Source: Pseudomonadota bacterium
Lineage (GTDB): Bacteria > Pseudomonadota > Alphaproteobacteria > Acetobacterales > Acetobacteraceae
Direction of reading: 5' to 3'
DNA length: 43,133 bases
NCBI GenBank assembly: GCA_021805545.1
Contig: JAJZFB010000018.1
Location: 1 to 43,133, forward strand
A program made the position numbers and the translations under genes. This document shows positions 17,252 to 25,951 of this stretch, piece by piece. Under the pieces are notes generated by a model. It was not told the DNA's origin. It worked only from the letters and a program-made list of their open reading frames with translations, and made no database searches. The stretch's first letter is position 1. Every line of letters begins with the position of its first letter.

Positions 17252-17303
17252 CGGCGGTAAAGCGGCTATTTCACGCAACGGACAGGATTTGAGGATAAAG
17301 CCC

Positions 17304-17960
17304 TTGCGTACCCAAGCTCCCCCGGCTCCAGCCCGCAAACCACGCCGCGCGCCTGCCGAAATACGCAAGCGCATACTCCAGGCGGCTGGCGAAGAGTTCA
17401 AGGCCCATGGCTTTTCCGGCGCCACAACCCTTAACATCGCCAAGCGCGCCGATGTGACCGAGGCTCAGCTTTTCCGCTATTTCGCCGCAAAACCCATATT
17501 ATTCCGCGAGGCCGTGTTCGAGCCGCTGGTCCGGCATTTCGATGCGTTCGACGCCAAATACCATGCAGGTGCTGCGGAAGGGGCGAATTTGCGTGAAAAC
17601 GCGCGGCTTTATATCAGCGAGCTTCAGCATTTCATCCGCGAACACTCGCAAATGCTCATGTCTCTGGTCTTCGCCCAAACCTACGCCCCATTCAACACGC
17701 CCGGCGTGGGCGAAATCGACTCCCTGCAAAGCTACTTCGCCCGCGGTGCCGCGATGATGACGCGCAGGACCAAAGACAAAGCCAAGGTGGAGCCAAAGCT
17801 GATGGTGCGCGTCTCCTTCGCCGCCGTGCTGGCCGCCATTTTGTTCAAAAGCTGGCTGTTCCCGCCGGGCCTGGCCAGCGAAGAGGAGATCAGCGGCGCG
17901 CTGATCGATTTCGTCATCGACGGTATCGCCATGAGTCTGGACCAGGCACAGCAGGCGTGA
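17304..17960 (+). CDS. TetR-family transcriptional regulator
   Basis: A 218-residue regulator. After a Pro/Arg-rich N-terminus comes a helix-turn-helix, RILQAAGEEFKAHGFSGATT then NIAKRADVTEAQLFRYFAAK. The C-terminal helical domain would bind ligand. TTG at 17304 is preferred because GAGG lies 9 bases upstream; an ATG at 17208 would overlap the preceding gene. It lies between two transcription units that carry the same 18-bp dyad (12498 and 17990), so it is the best candidate for their repressor. It may be cotranscribed with the upstream operon. Confidence 0.88.
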   Translation: MRTQAPPAPARKPRRAPAEIRKRILQAAGEEFKAHGFSGATTLNIAKRADVTEAQLFRYFAAKPILFREAVFEPLVRHFDAFDAKYHAGAAEGANLRENARLYISELQHFIREHSQMLMSLVFAQTYAPFNTPGVGEIDSLQSYFARGAAMMTRRTKDKAKVEPKLMVRVSFAAVLAAILFKSWLFPPGLASEEEISGALIDFVIDGIAMSLDQAQQA

Positions 17961-17989
17961 GGCTTGCCGCGCGCCCTGAATCGCCATTA

Positions 17990-18007
17990 AGATAGCGTTA
18001 ACTATCT
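17990..18007. promoter_or_regulatory. 18-bp operator upstream of KstD-like gene
   Basis: AGATAGCGTTAACTATCT is a dyad with perfect 6-bp arms (AGATAG/CTATCT). It lies 20 bp before the flavoprotein ATG and 29 bp after the TetR stop. It shares 15 of 18 bases with the site at 12498-12515. Confidence 0.65.
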
Positions 18008-18027
18008 GCCGGGGGAGAAGCGTTCAA

Positions 18028-19701
18028 ATGAACGGATGTGACGAGGTTTACGATTTCATCGTGGTGGGCAGCGGTGCTGGCTCCATGTGCGCCGGGCTGG
18101 TCATGCGCAATGCGGGCAAGCGCGTGCTCATCATCGAGAAAACCGGGCTCATCGGCGGCACCACCTGCAAATCTGGCGGGGTGATGTGGATTCCCAACAA
18201 CCCGTTCATGCAGCGCGGCGGCGTGCCAGACAGCCCGGAGCAGGCGCTCGCCTATCTGGAGTCTGTTACCGGCGCCTCGGAAAACGCGCCCGGCGCCACG
18301 CGCGAGCGGCGGCTGACCTATATCGAGGAATCGCCGCGCATGATCGATTTCCTGCTCCAGAACGGGCTGAAGCTGGAGCGCCCCAAATACTGGCCAGATT
18401 ATTACGACGACCGCCCTGGCGGCTCCAAGGCCGGGCGCACCGTGGTGGCGCAGCTTTTCGATGCGAACGAGCTGGGCGCGTGGAAGGACAAGCTCCGCCC
18501 CGGTTTCAACCCCTACGCCGCCACGCTGGAAGAAACGCTGAGGCTGAAAACCTACAAGCAGAGCTGGGCCGGCAAAAAACTGGTGATGAAGGTGGGGCTG
18601 CGCACTGTTCTTTCCCGCCTGCTGGGCAAAAAAATCCTCTCCTGCGGCGCCGCGCTGCAAGGCCGCATGCTCCATGCCGCGCTAAAGGCGGGGGTGGAAT
18701 TCAGCCTGGACACGCCAGTGCAAGAGTTGCTGCTGGAAGATGGCGCGGTAAAAGGCGTGCTGGCGCAGAAAGACGGCAAGCCCTGGCGCGCGGGCGCGCG
18801 GCTGGGCGTGCTGGTAAATGCCGGCGGCTTTGCCCGCAACGCGGAAATGCGCGCCCAGTACCAGCCCGGCACCAATGTGGCCTGGTCCAACGCCGCGGAA
18901 GGCGATACGGGCGAGATGATCCGCGAGATGATGCGCATCGGCGCCGCCCTTGGCCAGATGGAAGAAATGGTTGGCTACCAGACCACCATGGCGCCAGGCG
19001 TGGAGAATGACTACGTAAAGCCGCCCGGCCAGAGCCTTACCGCCGCGCCACACGCCATACTCGTGGACCAGAGCGGCGTGCGCTACATGAATGAAGGCGG
19101 CTCCTACATGGCCTATTGCAAGGGTATGCTGGAGCGTAACAAAACCGTCCCCGCCGTGCCAAGCTGGGCTATTCTCGACAGCCAGTTCATGCGCAACTAC
19201 ATGCTGGGCAACACCATGCCCGGCTCTAAAAAGCCGCAAAGCTGGTACGATACGGGCTATCTGCGCAAGGCGGATACAATCGAGGAATTGGCGGCGCTGC
19301 TGAACATAGCCCCGGCCACGCTGAAAGCCACCGTGGAGCGCTTCAACGGCTTCGTTGCCAAAAATGACGATGCGGATTTCAAGCGCGGCGCGCGCGCCTA
19401 CGATAACTGGCTGGGCGACCCATACCACAAACCCTCCGCCACTTTGGGCATAATCGCCGAGGCCCCGTTCTACGCCGTGCCCATTGTACCCGGCGATGTC
19501 GGCACCTATGGCGGCGCGGTAACGGATGCGCATGGGCGCGTGCTGCGCGAGGATGGCAGCGCCATCCCGGGGCTGTATGCCACGGGTGTTTCCACCGCCA
19601 GCGTCATGGGGCGGTTCTACCCCGGTGCCGGCTGCAGCATCGGCCCGGCCATGACCTGGGGTTACCTCTCGGCGCGCCACGCGGCGGGGATAAATTCATA
19701 A
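18028..19701 (+). CDS. FAD-dependent oxidoreductase, 3-ketosteroid-delta1-dehydrogenase-like
   Basis: A 557-residue flavoprotein of the fumarate reductase/KstD superfamily. The FAD dinucleotide motif VVGSGAGSMCAGL is at residues 12-24, followed by EKTGLIGGTT and SGGVMWIPNN, as in KstD-type enzymes. The C-terminal RFYPGAGCSIGPAMTWGY places Tyr531 and Gly535 with the spacing of the KstD catalytic tyrosine/glycine pair. It may desaturate next to a ketone in a cyclic substrate. Whether the substrate is a steroid is inference. It has its own operator at 17990 and ends in a 6-bp convergent overlap with the LuxR gene. Confidence 0.88.
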   Translation: MNGCDEVYDFIVVGSGAGSMCAGLVMRNAGKRVLIIEKTGLIGGTTCKSGGVMWIPNNPFMQRGGVPDSPEQALAYLESVTGASENAPGATRERRLTYIEESPRMIDFLLQNGLKLERPKYWPDYYDDRPGGSKAGRTVVAQLFDANELGAWKDKLRPGFNPYAATLEETLRLKTYKQSWAGKKLVMKVGLRTVLSRLLGKKILSCGAALQGRMLHAALKAGVEFSLDTPVQELLLEDGAVKGVLAQKDGKPWRAGARLGVLVNAGGFARNAEMRAQYQPGTNVAWSNAAEGDTGEMIREMMRIGAALGQMEEMVGYQTTMAPGVENDYVKPPGQSLTAAPHAILVDQSGVRYMNEGGSYMAYCKGMLERNKTVPAVPSWAILDSQFMRNYMLGNTMPGSKKPQSWYDTGYLRKADTIEELAALLNIAPATLKATVERFNGFVAKNDDADFKRGARAYDNWLGDPYHKPSATLGIIAEAPFYAVPIVPGDVGTYGGAVTDAHGRVLREDGSAIPGLYATGVSTASVMGRFYPGAGCSIGPAMTWGYLSARHAAGINS

Positions 19702-20802
19702 CCTCCCGGCAATGGCCAGCACGCTGCGCAGCACAAACCGCACCAAATCCGTCTGCCCGCGCGCACCCAGCTTGGAGTATATCTTCTTCGAGTAATTGCG
19801 CGCGGTTTCCACGGTAATGCCCAGCTCGGCCGCCGCCTCGGCAATGCTCATGCCGCGGCTTAGCGCCAGGGCCAGCCGTGCCTCGCTGGGCAGCAGCAGA
19901 AACAGCTCCGCCAACTGCTCGCAGCAATCGGCGGAAGACCAGTTATCGCCATGCACATAGGCAATCGCCACCGGGTCCGGCTTGGCGGAAAGCCCGCGTT
20001 TGCGCGCGGGCATCAGCAGCATATCCAGCCATGGGTCGCGGTTGAGGATGAGCACGCGCGGGCGCGCCCGGGTATCCGCCGCCACGGCGCGCAGGGCGGC
20101 GGAAATTTCCCGTGCCAGGCCGCGCGGCTTTACCAACAGCCTGCCGCCCGCATCGCGCCCCAGCACGCCAGATTGCGCGAACAATGTTTCCGCCTGGCGG
20201 TCGCTTTCCAGCACCTGCCCCTCTTCATCCAGCGTGAACCAGCCAAAGGCGAGGCGGCGTATGGCATCGTCCGCCACGGCGGCGTTAAAACGCTCCTGCT
20301 CCAGCGCCACGAAATTGCGCAGCGCCCCGCGCAGATACGGCGCCAGCGCCTCCATCAGCGCCTCATCGGCGCGGGCAAACTCGCCCTCCCGGCGCGAAAC
20401 ATGCAGCCAGCCATTCACCCCGCTCGCCTCGCGCACGCGCATCATGCGCATCGCCGCCATGCCGCTGGGCACAATAATATCCTGGTAATAGCGCTCATGC
20501 GCCTTGTCGCCCGCGCGCAGCATATCGTGCAGCGCATAGGCACGGCCTTCCTCCAGCTCGTAGTAGGGCAGCGGGTCGGCTTCGTGCAGCTCCTCGTGGT
20601 ACAGCCGCGAGACCAGCGGCGGCGATGCGGCGCCGGCATAAAGATGCACCACCTGGTTCAGCGGCTTCCCCGGCGGGCGGAAGGTCAACGCCGTGTAATC
20701 GGCCCGCATGGCGTGGCGCAACGCCTCTAAAAACCCGCCCCATGGCGGATCCTCGAACACGCCGTCAAGCAGCGCGGGCAGCAGGTTCAAGAGCTGTTGC
20801 AT
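19696..20802 (-). CDS. LuxR-family transcriptional regulator
   Basis: A 368-residue protein. The C-terminal LuxR helix-turn-helix reads LPSEARLALALSRGMSIAEA, then LGITVETARNYSKKIYSKLG. The N-terminal ~300 residues resemble a PAS/GAF-like sensory region with no recognised autoinducer domain. ATG at 20802 is preferred over a longer frame to 21090, which only shadows the LLM gene. A GGGAGG-containing palindrome and GGTGGG lie just upstream. It is divergent from the LLM operon by 81 bp and probably controls it (inference). Confidence 0.87.
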   Translation of the reverse strand: MQQLLNLLPALLDGVFEDPPWGGFLEALRHAMRADYTALTFRPPGKPLNQVVHLYAGAASPPLVSRLYHEELHEADPLPYYELEEGRAYALHDMLRAGDKAHERYYQDIIVPSGMAAMRMMRVREASGVNGWLHVSRREGEFARADEALMEALAPYLRGALRNFVALEQERFNAAVADDAIRRLAFGWFTLDEEGQVLESDRQAETLFAQSGVLGRDAGGRLLVKPRGLAREISAALRAVAADTRARPRVLILNRDPWLDMLLMPARKRGLSAKPDPVAIAYVHGDNWSSADCCEQLAELFLLLPSEARLALALSRGMSIAEAAAELGITVETARNYSKKIYSKLGARGQTDLVRFVLRSVLAIAGRL

Positions 20803-20812
20803 GGCCCACCAT

Positions 20813-20828
20813 CCTCCCGAATGGGAGG
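20813..20828. promoter_or_regulatory. Palindrome between LuxR and LLM operon
   Basis: CCTCCC-GAAT-GGGAGG, with perfect 6-bp arms, lies 10 bp upstream of the LuxR-family start in the short divergent gap. It could be an operator. The arms resemble ribosome-binding sequence, so the symmetry may be partly coincidental. Confidence 0.4.
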
Positions 20829-20883
20829 TTTGTCCATTAAGCGGCGCGGGCATGATAAGCATAAATCCCGGAGGACCAGAATT

Positions 20884-22026
20884 TTGAGCAACGCCGCGTC
20901 CATGCCCGTTCAACCCGCTGCCTTTTTGCGCACCACGCTGCCGCTCGATCTTTCCGTTCTCCCAGCGCTGGATTCCGGGCGCTACCATTCCATCTGGCTG
21001 CCGGACCACATGGTCAGTTTCTGGCCCGAATCCATCTGGACGCCGGAATTCACCGACCTCGCCATCACCTCGCCCTCGCCACACCGGCACCTAGATGGCC
21101 TGGCCGTGGCCGCCGCCGCCGCCGTGCTGACGCAAAAAACCCCGCTCGCCACCAGCGTGGTGGATACGGTGCGCCGCCACCCCTCGCTGCTGGCGCAAAC
21201 CGCGCTCACCATCGACCACCTTGCCAAAGGCCGCTTCATCCTGGGCCTGGGCAGCGGCGAGACGGAAAACACCGTGCCCTACGGGTTCGATTTCGCCAAA
21301 CCCGTCGCGCGGTTTGAGGAATCGCTGAAAGTCATCCGCCTGCTCTGGGAAAGCGAAGGCCCGGTGGATTTTGATGGTAAATTCTACCAGCTTCATCATG
21401 CGCGGCTGGATACCGAGCCTTATAATGGCCGCTTCCCGCGCATCTGGATTGGCGCCAGCGGCCCGCGCATGCTCGACATTACGGGCCGTTACGCCGATGG
21501 CTGGTGGCCCGCCGGTGCCTGGACGCCGGAGGATTACGCCGCGAAGCTCGCCGTCATCCGCGCCGCGGCTGAGCGCGCCGGGCGCGACCCGATGGCGATT
21601 ATACCGGCCAACATCCAGACCTGCCTGATCGGCGATGATGCCGAGCTGGACGAAATCCTCAACGCCCCGCTGGTAAAGGCGCATGTGCTGCAAATTTCGT
21701 CTGAATTGCTGCGCGCCCGTGGCTTCGCCCACCCGCTGGGTGAAACCTGGAATGGCTACCAGGACATAAACCCCGCCGTGCTGCCGCGCGCACGCATTGT
21801 GGACATGCTCGGCAAGGTCACGCCGGAGATGATCATGTCCATCGTCCCCACCGGCAGCCCGAAGAAGATTGCTGTCATCATGAAGGGATTCGCCGATGCC
21901 GGGCTGCGCGTGCCGAAAATCCTCGATTATGGCGGCATGGCGGGGCTGAAATATGCCGCGCGCTCGGCGCAGAAAGTGCGCGAGACGGAGGATGAGCTGC
22001 TGCGCCTGACGGGGCAGATTCCATGA
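20884..22026 (+). CDS. LLM-class (luciferase-like) flavin-dependent monooxygenase or reductase
   Basis: A 380-residue TIM-barrel protein of the bacterial luciferase-like superfamily. LPDHMVSFWP, an SVVDTVRRHPSLLAQTALTI segment and the GRFILGLGSGE motif match the F420/FMN-dependent LLM class. The cofactor (F420 or FMN) cannot be settled by eye. TTG at 20884 sits 9 bases after GGAGG; ATG at 20902 is an alternative. It is the first gene of a five-gene operon and overlaps the sulfotransferase start (ATGA). It is not a true LuxA or LuxB. Confidence 0.88.
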   Translation: MSNAASMPVQPAAFLRTTLPLDLSVLPALDSGRYHSIWLPDHMVSFWPESIWTPEFTDLAITSPSPHRHLDGLAVAAAAAVLTQKTPLATSVVDTVRRHPSLLAQTALTIDHLAKGRFILGLGSGETENTVPYGFDFAKPVARFEESLKVIRLLWESEGPVDFDGKFYQLHHARLDTEPYNGRFPRIWIGASGPRMLDITGRYADGWWPAGAWTPEDYAAKLAVIRAAAERAGRDPMAIIPANIQTCLIGDDAELDEILNAPLVKAHVLQISSELLRARGFAHPLGETWNGYQDINPAVLPRARIVDMLGKVTPEMIMSIVPTGSPKKIAVIMKGFADAGLRVPKILDYGGMAGLKYAARSAQKVRETEDELLRLTGQIP

Positions 22027-23186
22027 GCCTGAACGCCGCCGCCCTGCTGGAAGCCGCCGAGGCCGCAACCCGCGCCAGCGATTATGGCGATGACACGCTC
22101 CCCGCGCGCTTCGCCTTGGCGGTGGATCACCTCAACAGCATCGGCATGGATAAAAAAGGCGAACACGCCGCGGCAGATGTCTGCCATTGGCTGCTCACCT
22201 CGCGCCTGCAGCTCTTCGCGGACCGCAAGCGCTGGCCGGTTGGGGAAGAAATTATAGACCGCCCGATGTTCGCCACTGGCGAGCCGCGCTCCGGCACAAC
22301 CCTGATGCATGCGCTGATGTCCGTGGACCCCGATGCGCGCGCCTTGCGCTTCTGGGAGGTTATGTACCCATCGCCCCCGCCCGGCACCACCGGGCCGGAT
22401 GACCCGCGCCGCGCCAGGGCCGATGCGGATTGGCGCGAGATAAACGCCAAAATGCCGAAATGGCTGCATTGCCACCCGTATAACGACATGCTGGGCAACG
22501 GCCTGCCGGAAGATGAGCGCACCTGGGCATTCGATTTCCGCGTAATGACCCCCACCGCCTGGTGGCGCGTGCCGATGCAAACCCTCTCCATGGGCCTGCC
22601 CACCGATGCAGCGGCGCAATACCGGCTCCACAAGGCCATGCTGCAGCAATTCCAGTATAATCGCCCCAGGAAATACTGGGTGCTGAAAGGCTTCCACGGC
22701 TTCCGGCTGAAAGAGTTTTTCGATGCCTACCCCGATGCCAGCCTCGTCTGGCTGCACCGCGACCCGGTGCAGGTGGCAGCCTCGCGCACCATGATGATGG
22801 CGGATATTCTGGACGGCATTGTCGGGCGTATCGATTTGAAGGCGGAAGCAAAGATGCACCTGATCATGACCCGCGCCAGCATCGCCAACACCATGAGCAA
22901 CCCGCTGGTGAACGATAAACGCATATTGCACATACGCTATACCGATTTCGTGGCCGACCCGGTGGGCACAATACGGCATTATTACGAATTTTCCGGCCGG
23001 CCCTTCACCCCGGCCGCCGAGGCAGCGATGCGCGATTACCTGAAGAACAACCGTGGCGACCGCCACGGAAAATTCCACTATTCCACCAAACTCCTCACCG
23101 ATATTGGCGAAGATCTCGACGCGCTGCACGAGGAATTCGCCCCCTTCCGCGCGCGTTTCGGCGTGGAAATCGAGAAGCGCGGCTGA
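22023..23186 (+). CDS. PAPS-dependent sulfotransferase, copy 2
   Basis: A 387-residue homologue of the enzyme at 15048. The 5'-phosphosulfate loop is GEPRSGTTLMHAL near residues 86-98, and the 3'-phosphate motif is WLHRDPVQVAAS near 243-254. It should sulfate a hydroxyl group of an unknown acceptor. Its ATG overlaps the LLM stop and its TGA overlaps the next ATG by one base, so all three genes look translationally coupled. Confidence 0.88.
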   Translation: MSLNAAALLEAAEAATRASDYGDDTLPARFALAVDHLNSIGMDKKGEHAAADVCHWLLTSRLQLFADRKRWPVGEEIIDRPMFATGEPRSGTTLMHALMSVDPDARALRFWEVMYPSPPPGTTGPDDPRRARADADWREINAKMPKWLHCHPYNDMLGNGLPEDERTWAFDFRVMTPTAWWRVPMQTLSMGLPTDAAAQYRLHKAMLQQFQYNRPRKYWVLKGFHGFRLKEFFDAYPDASLVWLHRDPVQVAASRTMMMADILDGIVGRIDLKAEAKMHLIMTRASIANTMSNPLVNDKRILHIRYTDFVADPVGTIRHYYEFSGRPFTPAAEAAMRDYLKNNRGDRHGKFHYSTKLLTDIGEDLDALHEEFAPFRARFGVEIEKRG

Positions 23187-23986
23187 TGCATGAGCGCATT
23201 TCCGTGCACAGCATCTGCTTCCCCCAGGCGGGGGTGGAAGAGCTGTGCCAGAACTGGCGCGCGCTTGGCGCACAGCGCGTCAGCTTCTCCAGCGGGCAGG
23301 TTCTGGGTTACGGCGCGCAAAAACTGCGCGCCATGCTGGGTGACGCCGGGCAGCGCACGGAAACCGTCACCCATGTGTTCCGCACCGGCCCGCTCGCGGC
23401 AAACATGCAGGCCGAGCGCAGCGAGCTTGCCCGCGCCATAGAGGCCGCCGCCACGCTCGGCGCAAACTCCATCTACATGCTCACAGGCGGGCGCGGCGCG
23501 CTGGGCTGGGAAGAAGCCGCAACCCTCTTCGCCAAGGCCATCGCCCCATGCCGCGCCCTGGCGCGCGATGCAGGCGTGGCACTCGCCATCGAGAACACAT
23601 CGCCCTTCTACGCCCACGCGCATCTCGCCAATAATCTGCGCGATACCATCACCCTGGCCGAGCGTGCGGAAATCGGCGTGTGCATCGACATATTCGGCTG
23701 CTGGACAGAGGCGGAGCTGCACGCGCTGATCCTGCGTGCCCTGCCGCGCTGCGTGCTGGTGCAGGTGAGCGATTACGTGCTGGGCGATAAATCCCTGCCC
23801 TGCCGCGCCGTGCCGGGCGAGGGCGCCATACCCTGGCCGCAAATCCTGCGCTGGTTGCACAAGGCCGGCTATGCTGGCAATTTCGACCTGGAACTGATCG
23901 GCCCGCGCATAGATGCCGAAGGCGCGCTGAACGCCGCCGCGCGCGCCGCGAAATATATCGAAAACCGGCTGAACCTGGGGGAATGA
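23186..23986 (+). CDS. Sugar-phosphate isomerase/epimerase-like TIM-barrel protein, copy 1
   Basis: A 266-residue xylose-isomerase-like (AP_endonuc_2) barrel. Alternating strands include ALAIENTSPFYA, GVCIDIFGCW, VLVQVSDYVLGD and FDLELIGPRID. Their Glu, Asp and His/Asp residues are placed like the metal site of this superfamily. The reaction is unknown; the family also includes cyclases and dehydratases. The gene starts one base inside the sulfotransferase stop, and the DUF1214-like ATG begins one base after its own stop. A second member lies at 32008. Confidence 0.8.
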   Translation: MHERISVHSICFPQAGVEELCQNWRALGAQRVSFSSGQVLGYGAQKLRAMLGDAGQRTETVTHVFRTGPLAANMQAERSELARAIEAAATLGANSIYMLTGGRGALGWEEAATLFAKAIAPCRALARDAGVALAIENTSPFYAHAHLANNLRDTITLAERAEIGVCIDIFGCWTEAELHALILRALPRCVLVQVSDYVLGDKSLPCRAVPGEGAIPWPQILRWLHKAGYAGNFDLELIGPRIDAEGALNAAARAAKYIENRLNLGE

Positions 23987-23987
23987 C

Positions 23988-25208
23988 ATGGCGGACGAGA
24001 ACTGCCCGGGCGACGAAAAACTACAGGCCGCATGGGATAATTTCTGCAACCAGCTAAAGGCGGCGGGCGCCAAGGCCTTCAAACCGCAAAACCCCGCCAC
24101 AGCATTGCACCGGGCCGACGCGTTCCGCTTCCTCACGCAAAATCTCGGCCAGGCCTTCGATCTGGCGCTGGAAACCAAAAACACCCGATACCCCGCGCTG
24201 CATCTCTTCAACAGCCCCACGCGCAAGCTGGGCGGCGATTGTGCGGATTTCATCTATCTCCAGGCCTGGATCGACGGGCATTCCACCTACCGCATCAGCG
24301 GCAATCGCGGCACCGCGCCGTTTCTCAATTTCACCGTGCAAGGCCCGCGCCCGGAGAAAACCCCCGCCGGGCATGCGCCCTTGCACGAGCCATTCGGCGA
24401 TACGCCGGAAGCCAATCTCTTCGGCCACCAGCTTGCCACGCATTGGGATGGCAGCTTCGAGCTTTATATCGGCGGCGAGCAGCGCGGCCCCAACTGGCTG
24501 CCTGCCACACCGGGCACGCGCAAACTCTTCATCCGCCAGGGCTTCGATGGCTGGGACGAAATCCCCGCCAAAATCCGTATCGAGCGCGTGGACATGGCCG
24601 CGCCAAAGCCGCTGCCCACACCGGCGGAAATGGTAACCGCCATGGAATGGGCCGGTGAATTTTTAACCGGCGTGATGCGCGACTGGCCGGACTGGATGTT
24701 CGCCCATGGCGGCGTGGATGAGCATGAGCCCAACAGCTTCCCGCCCGAAGCCGATACGGCGGACGACAAAAAGCGCGGCCGCGCCGCCGCCAACATGCAT
24801 TGGCACATCGCGGAAGACGAAGCCCTCATCGTCGAATTTCCCGCGCATGAAGGGCTGTGGATGCTCACCAATATGGGCGTGTTCTGCAATTCCATGGATT
24901 ATCTCTACCGCCCGGTAAGCTACACACCCAGCCGCAGCAAAGCCGATGCCGACGGCATAATCCGCATGGTGCTGGCACATGACGATCCGGGTTTCCACAA
25001 CTGGATCGACACGCAAGGCTTCCTGCGCGGCAACCTTACCTACCGGCACATGCTGGCGGGCCGCCCCGTGCCGCTGGCCACCCGGCTGGTAAAACGCGCG
25101 GCGCTGGAACAGGCCATGCCCGCAAACAGCGCGCGCGTAACGCCGGAAGAGCGCAGCGCGCAGCTATGGGCGCGTTTTAATGGTATACGCCAACGTTACG
25201 GGCTGTAA
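23988..25208 (+). CDS. DUF1214-like protein, copy 2
   Basis: A 406-residue paralogue of the protein at 13089. It shares DFIYLQAWIDG, YRISGNRGT, EDEALIVEFPAHEGLWML and DPGFHNWIDTQG in the same order, at low overall identity. Function unknown. It lies between the TIM-barrel and hydrolase genes with little spacing, in an operon that also carries a sulfotransferase, as copy 1 does. Confidence 0.75.
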   Translation: MADENCPGDEKLQAAWDNFCNQLKAAGAKAFKPQNPATALHRADAFRFLTQNLGQAFDLALETKNTRYPALHLFNSPTRKLGGDCADFIYLQAWIDGHSTYRISGNRGTAPFLNFTVQGPRPEKTPAGHAPLHEPFGDTPEANLFGHQLATHWDGSFELYIGGEQRGPNWLPATPGTRKLFIRQGFDGWDEIPAKIRIERVDMAAPKPLPTPAEMVTAMEWAGEFLTGVMRDWPDWMFAHGGVDEHEPNSFPPEADTADDKKRGRAAANMHWHIAEDEALIVEFPAHEGLWMLTNMGVFCNSMDYLYRPVSYTPSRSKADADGIIRMVLAHDDPGFHNWIDTQGFLRGNLTYRHMLAGRPVPLATRLVKRAALEQAMPANSARVTPEERSAQLWARFNGIRQRYGL

Positions 25209-25219
25209 GGAGAAACACG

Positions 25220-25951
25220 ATGGATTACGTATTCCTGCATGGCGGCGGCCAAGGCGGCTGGGTTTGGGCCGAGACCATCGCCGCGCTAAAGCTGCAAGAT
25301 TCAGGCCCGCTCCGCACCCTGGCGCTGGATGTGCCAGGCTGCGGCGCCAAGCACGGGCGGGATACCAGCCAAACCAGCGTGGAAGACATCGCCACCGAAC
25401 TACTGGCCGATATTGAGGCCGCCGGGCTGCGCGATGTCGTCCTGGCGGGTCATTCCCAGGCTGGCTCCATCATGCCGCATATGCTCAGCGCCCGGCCAGA
25501 CCTGTTCCGCCGCGCCATCTACATCTCCTGCTCCATCCCCCAGCCCGGCCAGACGGTTATAGCCATGATGGGCAACGGTGTGCATGGCCAGAACCCCGAT
25601 GAAATCGGCTGGCCCGTGGACCCGCAGACCCACACGATGGAGCAACGCTTCAAACTGATGTTCTGCACCGGCATGGACAGCGCCACGGAAACAGCCTTCA
25701 TGAGCCGCCTGGGCGCCGATGCCTGGCCCGCACCCAGTTACACCCATACAGATTGGCGCCAGGACCAGCTTGGCCAGGTGCCCGCCAGCTATGTGCTATG
25801 CCTGCGCGATGGCATTCTGCCCATGCCCTGGCAGGAAATCTTCACGCAACGCTTCCGCACGGAACGCAGCATCTACCTGGATTGCGGGCACCAGGCCATG
25901 ACCACCCACCCCCACAGCCTGGCCGAAATCCTGCGCCACGAGGCTGCTTAA
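25220..25951 (+). CDS. Alpha/beta hydrolase
   Basis: A 243-residue small esterase-type hydrolase. The oxyanion strand FLHGGGQGGWVW opens it, the nucleophile elbow is GHSQAG near residue 77, the acid is probably the D of LRDGILPM, and the base the H of CGHQAMTTHP. It resembles the salicylate esterase/hydroxynitrile-lyase-like group. It starts 11 bp after the DUF1214-like gene and ends the LLM operon, overlapping the convergent TetR stop by 4 bp. Confidence 0.87.
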   Translation: MDYVFLHGGGQGGWVWAETIAALKLQDSGPLRTLALDVPGCGAKHGRDTSQTSVEDIATELLADIEAAGLRDVVLAGHSQAGSIMPHMLSARPDLFRRAIYISCSIPQPGQTVIAMMGNGVHGQNPDEIGWPVDPQTHTMEQRFKLMFCTGMDSATETAFMSRLGADAWPAPSYTHTDWRQDQLGQVPASYVLCLRDGILPMPWQEIFTQRFRTERSIYLDCGHQAMTTHPHSLAEILRHEAA

